A stretch of 64,000 nucleotides of DNA from contig CALWPV010000087.1 of the NCBI GenBank assembly GCA_944383515.1, forward strand, positions 1 to 64,000. Reading direction: 5' to 3'. Numbering within the stretch: the stretch's first letter is position 1; every line of letters begins with the position of its first letter. The notes beneath the pieces were generated by a model. That model had not been told where the DNA came from. It made no database searches and was given only the letters and a program-made list of their open reading frames with translations. The position numbers and the translations under genes were made by a program. Origin of the DNA: an uncultured Clostridia bacterium (lineage in GTDB: Bacteria; Bacillota; Clostridia; Lachnospirales; Bianqueaceae). This document shows positions 59,550 to 64,000 of this stretch, piece by piece.

Positions 59550-60908
59550 ATGGCAACTGTAAAAGATATGACGACCGGAAACCCTACAAAGCTTATTGTT
59601 GGCTTTGCCATTCCTATGATTTTTGGCAATCTATTTCAGCAGCTGTATAGCATGGTCGATAGTATCGTTGTGGGGCGCGGCGTTGGCGTAGAAGCACTGG
59701 CCTCCGTAGGCGCAGCCAGTTATTTAGACTGGCTTGTGCTCGGTATTCTCATGGGCATTACGCAAGGCTTTTCCATTCTGATTTCGCAGCGTTTTGGCGC
59801 GGGCGATGCCATGGGTCTGCGCAAAGCGCTAACCATGGCGGTGCTGTCTGCCTTAGGGCTTATGGTTGTTATGTCGGTTATCGCACAGCTCTTAACGCGG
59901 CCGCTGCTAGAGCTGCTGCGTACCCCAGAGAATACAATTGACGGCGCCTGTTTATATATTCGGATTATTTTTGCCGGTATACCGATTATTGTGGCCTATA
60001 ATTTGCTTTCTGCTATTCTCAGAGCGCTGGGCAATAGCCGTACGCCGCTTATTGCCATGATTATTGCCGCGTTGATCAACGTGGCGCTGGATCTTTTGTT
60101 TGTCATGCAGCTGGGGTGGGGCATTGCCGGCGTAGCGATTGCCACCGTGATTGCGCAGGTTTGTTCTTGCTTGGTTTGTCTTAAAGCCCTGCTCGGCATT
60201 GATCTTATTCGGCCGGAAAAACAAGACTGGAAGCCAGATTTTAAGGTGATTGGCGATCTTTTTCGGCTTGGCATACCCGTGGCGTTTCAAAATGGAATTA
60301 TCGCGGCGGGCGGTCTGATTATGCAGTATGTGATTAACGGTTTTGGCTTCATTTTTGTAGCCGGCATTACGGCTGGCAATAAGCTGTATGGTTTGCTGGA
60401 GCAAGCCGGCGTTTCGGTAGGCAATGCCGTGGCAACCTACGCGGGCCAAAATCTGGGGGCCGGGAAGCTGAAGCGCATTCGTTTGGGAGTACGCCGGGCC
60501 AGTATGGTGTCGATCGGCATTTCCCTGGTGATTATGGCGCTCATGTTTTTGCTTGGGAGAGCGATTATGATGCTATATGTGAGCGGCGATGCGGCGACAA
60601 CCGGGCAGGTGGTGGATGTTGGAGTGCAGTATCTGCGCGTTATGAGCATTATGCTGCCGATACTATACATGCTGTTTATCTACCGCTCGGCGCTGCAGGG
60701 CATGGGAAACACCGTGATTCCCATGTATTCCGGTATTGTAGAGTTAATTATGCGTGTTTGTATGGCGCTGCTTCTTTCTTACTGGCTGGGGCAAAACGGC
60801 ATATATTTTGCCGAGGTCTCCGCATGGCTAGGAGCAGAAGTGCTACTAATGATTTCGTATTACCGTTCTATGCGAAAACTGGAGGATAAGGCATGTTTGG
60901 ATACGTAA
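59550..60908 (+). CDS. MATE family efflux transporter
   Basis: A 452-residue transporter with twelve hydrophobic segments that exports drugs or metabolites in exchange for Na+ or H+. The N-terminal MATVKDMTTGNPTKLIVGFAIP and LFQQLYSMVDSIVVGR segments are typical of the DinF/NorM-type MATE proteins of Clostridia; a similar segment is repeated in the second half (VAFQNGIIAAGGLIMQYVING). AAGGAG precedes ATG by 12 bases. It overlaps the next gene by 16 bases. Substrate unknown. Confidence 0.9.
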   Translation: MATVKDMTTGNPTKLIVGFAIPMIFGNLFQQLYSMVDSIVVGRGVGVEALASVGAASYLDWLVLGILMGITQGFSILISQRFGAGDAMGLRKALTMAVLSALGLMVVMSVIAQLLTRPLLELLRTPENTIDGACLYIRIIFAGIPIIVAYNLLSAILRALGNSRTPLIAMIIAALINVALDLLFVMQLGWGIAGVAIATVIAQVCSCLVCLKALLGIDLIRPEKQDWKPDFKVIGDLFRLGIPVAFQNGIIAAGGLIMQYVINGFGFIFVAGITAGNKLYGLLEQAGVSVGNAVATYAGQNLGAGKLKRIRLGVRRASMVSIGISLVIMALMFLLGRAIMMLYVSGDAATTGQVVDVGVQYLRVMSIMLPILYMLFIYRSALQGMGNTVIPMYSGIVELIMRVCMALLLSYWLGQNGIYFAEVSAWLGAEVLLMISYYRSMRKLEDKACLDT

Positions 60909-61735
60909 CTGCGAATATTAAATCATTGAGCGAGGGCGATGCCGCCCGGTATAAGGCTTGTTATTGCGGACTTTGCCATGAGCTGGGGCACCGATATGGA
61001 AAATTAAGCCGTGTGATTTTAAGCTATGATTTGGTTTTTTTAATTTTAGTTCGTACGGCGTATTTGCATGCCGGCACCGCGCCCAAGCTGCTTTTGGAAC
61101 GCTGCGCCGTTCACCCGAAGAAACCGCATTATTTCTGGGTTAACGAAGAAACGGCCTATGCCGCGGATATGAGCATTATACTAGCCTATTATCAGGCGCT
61201 GGATGATTGGAAAGACGAAAAGCATGTTATGGCTTTGGGGCAATTTAAGCTGCTAAAGAAAACTTTTACTCAGGTGGTACAGCATTATCCGGTGGTCAGC
61301 AGCGAGATTGAAAAAGGACTGGCGGATTTGACGGCGATTGAACGGAGTGGTATACTCAATGCCGATGAGGCTGCGCGCTGTTTTGGCCGTGTAATGGCGG
61401 CTGTATTTGGCGGCGAAAAGGGAAATGAAAAGCTGAAGCAGCTGGGTATGACATTAGGGCAATGGATTTATATTATGGATGCGTGTGTCGATCGGCGGGA
61501 AGATCTGAAGAAGAAGCGCTATAACCCGCTTCCGGCTTTGCCGGCTTCGAGCTTTGAGACAGTGCTGCGCTGCCTCATGGCGAATTGTGTGCAGGCCTAT
61601 GAGGCGCTGCAGTTAGAGCAGGATCGGCCGATTTTTGAAAATATTTTGTATTCCGGCGTTTGGACCCGATTCGAGGCATGGAAAAAATCAAGCGGCCTGA
61701 CGGCGGAGAGGAGAGAGCATGAAGGATCCGTATGA
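60893..61735 (+). CDS. DUF5685 family protein
   Basis: A 280-residue protein of unknown function. It begins [16 protein letters not shown] and has [24 protein letters not shown], a form I recall from the DUF5685 family of Clostridia. Further His, Cys and Asp residues ([39 protein letters not shown]) recall helical, metal- or isoprenoid-binding folds such as prenyl synthases, with two acidic helices. That is only a guess. It overlaps the MATE gene upstream and the DnaJ gene downstream (17 bases). Confidence 0.65.
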   Translation: MFGYVTANIKSLSEGDAARYKACYCGLCHELGHRYGKLSRVILSYDLVFLILVRTAYLHAGTAPKLLLERCAVHPKKPHYFWVNEETAYAADMSIILAYYQALDDWKDEKHVMALGQFKLLKKTFTQVVQHYPVVSSEIEKGLADLTAIERSGILNADEAARCFGRVMAAVFGGEKGNEKLKQLGMTLGQWIYIMDACVDRREDLKKKRYNPLPALPASSFETVLRCLMANCVQAYEALQLEQDRPIFENILYSGVWTRFEAWKKSSGLTAERREHEGSV

Positions 61736-62366
61736 AGTATTAGGCGTGCCAAGGGGGGCAAGCGAAGAAGAGGTAACCAAAGCGTATCGAAAACTGGCCA
61801 AAAAGTATCACCCGGATTTGAATCCGGACGACCCGAAGGCGGCCGAGAAAATGGCGGAGATTAACGCGGCGTACGAAATGATTAAAAGCGGGAAGGCCGA
61901 TGAACCACAGCAAGGGCAGAGTACGCAGCAGACCGATCCGTTTGGTGGTTTTGATCCGTTTGGCGGGTTTGGCGGCTTTGGGCCCTTTGGCGGCTTCGAG
62001 CAGCAGAGACGGCCCTCTTCGGAATTTGATCCAGTGCTTCGCTATATGCAGGCCGGGTATTATCAGCAGGCGCTCAATGTGCTGGCGGGTATGTCCAATC
62101 GGACGGCGGAGTGGTATTACTATAGCGCGCAGGTGCATATGCACCTGGGAAACCAGGTGATGGCACTGCAGCATGCGGAAACGGCGGTTCGGATGGATCC
62201 GGGCAATATGGAATACCGGCAGTTTTATGCCCGGCTGCAAAATGCGGGAGAGGCGTATGGTCAGCAAAGCGCGCAGTACGACAGACCGTTTGGGCGTCTG
62301 AGTCAGCTATGTTTATGCCTGTGCTTGTCACAGGGGTGTGGTCCTTGTTTCTTTTTTCCGTGCTAA
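61719..62366 (+). CDS. DnaJ-domain protein with Gly/Phe-rich linker
   Basis: A 215-residue protein. The J domain (1-60) has the HPD motif in [11 protein letters not shown], so it can stimulate a DnaK ATPase. A Gly/Phe-rich linker ([19 protein letters not shown], about 69-87) follows, as in type I and II DnaJ. Then a helical, TPR-like part ([12 protein letters not shown] ... [18 protein letters not shown]). The tail ends [19 protein letters not shown], a Cys-rich hydrophobic segment. There is no zinc-finger domain. It is coupled to DUF5685 and followed by a zinc-ribbon membrane protein; the three may act together. Confidence 0.82.
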   Translation: MKDPYEVLGVPRGASEEEVTKAYRKLAKKYHPDLNPDDPKAAEKMAEINAAYEMIKSGKADEPQQGQSTQQTDPFGGFDPFGGFGGFGPFGGFEQQRRPSSEFDPVLRYMQAGYYQQALNVLAGMSNRTAEWYYYSAQVHMHLGNQVMALQHAETAVRMDPGNMEYRQFYARLQNAGEAYGQQSAQYDRPFGRLSQLCLCLCLSQGCGPCFFFPC

Positions 62367-62378
62367 GGAGGTAATGCT

Positions 62379-62789
62379 GTGTCAAAATTTACAGATAAGT
62401 TAATTCGGTTTATGTATGGTCGTTATGGCGCGGATGCGCTGTACCGGTTTTGTATGGTTTTGTTCCTAATTCTGCTTATTATCAGCCTCTGGGTGGAGAC
62501 TCCCATTATTAGTATACTTAATTTGGCGCTTGTTCTCTGGATGCTATTTAGAATGTTTTCAAAAAATATTGAGCGACGGCGTAAAGAAAATGAAATGTTT
62601 TTAAAAGCAACGGCGCCACTGCGTTCTTTTTGGTCACTTCAGAGAATGCGAATTGAAGAGAGAAAAACAAAGCGATTCCGCAGGTGTCCGCATTGCCGTA
62701 CCATTTTGCGGCTTCCTATTAAAAAAGGAAAACATGTGGTAAACTGTCCGGTATGTCATCAGGAAGTTCACGTAACAATTCGTTTTTAA
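62379..62789 (+). CDS. small membrane protein with C-terminal zinc ribbon
   Basis: A 136-residue protein with two hydrophobic segments (about 22-41 and 43-60) followed by a basic helix and a zinc ribbon CPHCRTILRLP ... CPVCHQEV. Start GTG 62379 is set by AAGGAGG upstream; the ATG at 62374 is in another frame. It is the third gene of a cassette with the DUF5685 and DnaJ genes. Function unknown. Confidence 0.72.
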   Translation: MSKFTDKLIRFMYGRYGADALYRFCMVLFLILLIISLWVETPIISILNLALVLWMLFRMFSKNIERRRKENEMFLKATAPLRSFWSLQRMRIEERKTKRFRRCPHCRTILRLPIKKGKHVVNCPVCHQEVHVTIRF

Positions 62790-62809
62790 CATTTTTGACG
62801 AGAAAAAAG

Positions 62810-62851
62810 AAACGGACTGGCAAAGCATTCCATGTGCGGAGTCCGTTTTTT
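62810..62851 (+). terminator. terminator after the zinc-ribbon gene
   Basis: A 9-bp stem AAACGGACT/AGTCCGTTT followed by T. Confidence 0.8.
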
Positions 62852-62912
62852 ATAGGGTTTTTAAACCCTTGAAAAAAAGTGCATAAAATCAGGTTTTTAT
62901 GTAATTTGTCTA

Positions 62913-62941
62913 TTGCATTTCCAGTGACGGTATGGTACACT
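62913..62941 (+). promoter_or_regulatory. promoter of the Gfo/Idh/MocA gene
   Basis: TTGCAT (62913-62918), a 17-base spacer and TACACT (62936-62941). Confidence 0.7.
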
Positions 62942-62958
62942 TAATGCAACCCTAGCAA

Positions 62959-62974
62959 ATGTAATCCATTACAT
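62959..62974 (+). promoter_or_regulatory. palindrome after the promoter, possible operator
   Basis: ATGTAAT-CC-ATTACAT is a perfect 7-bp inverted repeat, starting about 18 bases after the -10 box and before the ribosome site. Its place suits a repressor site; the regulator is not known. Confidence 0.45.
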
Positions 62975-62989
62975 AAAGGAGTAGTACAG

Positions 62990-64000
62990 ATGAGTAAAAC
63001 GTATGGCGTTGTGCTAATCGGTTGCGGTCATATCGGTGAGGCGCACATTTCAGATATATACTTTAGAGAAGAGATTCGTATAGTAGGCGTGGTAGATTTA
63101 AATCTGGACGCTGCTAAGCTGTTTGCGCGCAAATATGGCGCTGCCTATTATGATACCGATTATCATGAGCTGATACAGCGGAGTGATGTCGATATTGTTA
63201 TTATAGCTACCTATGCGCATACGCATTTGCCCATTTTAAAAGACTGCCTGGCGGCAGGTAAGCATGTACTCTGTGAAAAACCCATGACGCAGGCCGACAT
63301 GCAGGCGGCTAAGGAGTTTCACGATCTTGTCAAACAGGCGAAAACCAAGGTGCTCATTGCCCATGTGTTGCGGCATAACGATACGTATACCAAGGTAAGA
63401 AACATGATTCGTGAAGGAGCGATCGGCGAGGTTCGGTTTATCCGCATGGTGCAGAATCACCATATTATGAATCCCAAGCGGTATGGCGCTCTTTTAGAAG
63501 ATTGTCCGCCAATTGTAGACTGCGGCGTTCATTATATCGATGTCATTCGTTGGTTTACCGGGTTAGAGATTACCTCGGTAGGCGGCCTGGGAACGGATAT
63601 CGACGGCCATGGCACGAATGAGTTCGATCATGGAATTTTAACCATGAAGCTTTCCAATGGCGGCAGCGCGTACTACGAAGCAGGCTGGGCCAACAATCTC
63701 GCAGCAGAAAACTTAAAAGAGTTTATTGGCAATAAAGGCCGTCTGCGTATTACCCTCCAGGAAAACCGAAAACAAGACGCGGAAGAGGGCGATTTGATCG
63801 AGTATTATACGCATGAAGACGGTAAGTATACAACTATTAATAACCCCAGCAAGTATAAGAATATGTGGGGACAGCTGCAAACGCTGATCCAAATGATTGA
63901 AACGGGCGAAGAGGGGAACCCCTCTTTCGACGAAGCTTTTGAAGCCTTTATGATTGCGCTAATAGGCAATGAGGCGGCCAAGCAAAACAAGGTGATCGAT
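62990..64000 (+). CDS. Gfo/Idh/MocA family oxidoreductase, 3' end outside window
   Basis: An NAD(P)-dependent sugar or inositol dehydrogenase-type protein. The 337 codons seen begin with the Rossmann VVLIGCGHIGEAHIS (7-21), have VCEKPMTQ-like LCEKPMTQA near 94-102 with the conserved Lys, and CGVHYIDVIRWFTG in the second domain, where D and H are catalytic in many members. The frame is open at the right edge. AAAGGAG lies 9 bases before ATG 62990. The substrate cannot be judged. Confidence 0.88.
   Translation, partial: MSKTYGVVLIGCGHIGEAHISDIYFREEIRIVGVVDLNLDAAKLFARKYGAAYYDTDYHELIQRSDVDIVIIATYAHTHLPILKDCLAAGKHVLCEKPMTQADMQAAKEFHDLVKQAKTKVLIAHVLRHNDTYTKVRNMIREGAIGEVRFIRMVQNHHIMNPKRYGALLEDCPPIVDCGVHYIDVIRWFTGLEITSVGGLGTDIDGHGTNEFDHGILTMKLSNGGSAYYEAGWANNLAAENLKEFIGNKGRLRITLQENRKQDAEEGDLIEYYTHEDGKYTTINNPSKYKNMWGQLQTLIQMIETGEEGNPSFDEAFEAFMIALIGNEAAKQNKVID

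Noticed and set aside
62859-62874. AGGGTTTTTAAACCCT inverted repeat
   Set aside because: A short AT-centred palindrome right after a terminator; no regulatory or mobile context is evident.
1-64000. CRISPR array, prophage, IS element or integron
   Set aside because: No regularly spaced repeats, transposase, integrase, phage structural gene or attachment-site duplication was found on either strand.

Overview
The window looks like chromosomal DNA of a low-to-mid GC, anaerobic Firmicute, probably class Clostridia and perhaps near Lachnospirales. This is inferred from gene content: an NADH-linked trimeric [FeFe]-hydrogenase with its regulatory cassette, HPr kinase next to murB-whiA-HPr, a tRNA-Phe T-box ahead of pheST, a SpoIIQ-like M23 protein, strong AGGAGG ribosome sites and TTGACA-17-TATAAT promoters. 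No species is claimed. Almost every gene is ordinary chromosomal material. There is no CRISPR array, prophage, transposase or rRNA.

Layout. 1-2.3 kb: the end of an esterase, peptidase T, then tRNA-Glu and tRNA-Cys. 2.4-10.3 kb: Mrp Fe-S carrier, feoAB, and the carbon-control/envelope block hprK-glucokinase-murB-whiA-HPr paralogue. 10.4-20.3 kb: dipeptidase, a short leader ORF ahead of an HTH protein and an ABC-F ATPase, rhamnulokinase, an ACT-bearing homoserine dehydrogenase, tRNA-Leu, a LOTUS-like/DUF3825 protein and a wrecked P-type ATPase. 20.3-25 kb: an old-yellow-enzyme reductase divergent from an HxlR regulator, an unknown membrane protein, a zinc phospholipase C-like protein and an MFS transporter. 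25-32 kb: a c-di-GMP and phosphorelay cluster (GGDEF enzyme, broken EAL gene, HD-GYP response regulator, Hpt protein, hybrid kinase). 32-41 kb: T-box-pheST, a CxxC protein, RNase Z, TsaD, SpoIIQ-like protein, NhaC-type antiporter, PepSY lipoprotein.

41.4-50 kb holds the hydrogenase locus. A six-gene set (DRTGG, ATPase, [FeFe]-hydrogenase-like Fe-S protein, DRTGG, ATPase, PHP) is followed by the NuoE-like, ferredoxin-like, NuoF-like and H-cluster subunits of an electron-bifurcating type hydrogenase. 50-55 kb: a Gld-type ABC exporter with its auxiliary proteins. 55-62.8 kb: an ACT regulator, hom-lysC, pssA-psd, a MATE pump and a DUF5685/DnaJ/zinc-ribbon cassette. The window ends inside a Gfo/Idh/MocA oxidoreductase.

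The points most worth a second look are: the hydrogenase-linked regulatory cassette with its H-cluster-like sensor; the leader ORF and competing RNA pairings ahead of the ABC-F gene; an HPr paralogue with no phospho-transfer histidine; a short hairpin plus TTCGGAATGGAGG leader shared by three unrelated genes; a two-hairpin dispersed repeat; and two genes broken in the same way, by a central deletion plus loss of frame. All identifications come from reading the sequence; no database search was run.
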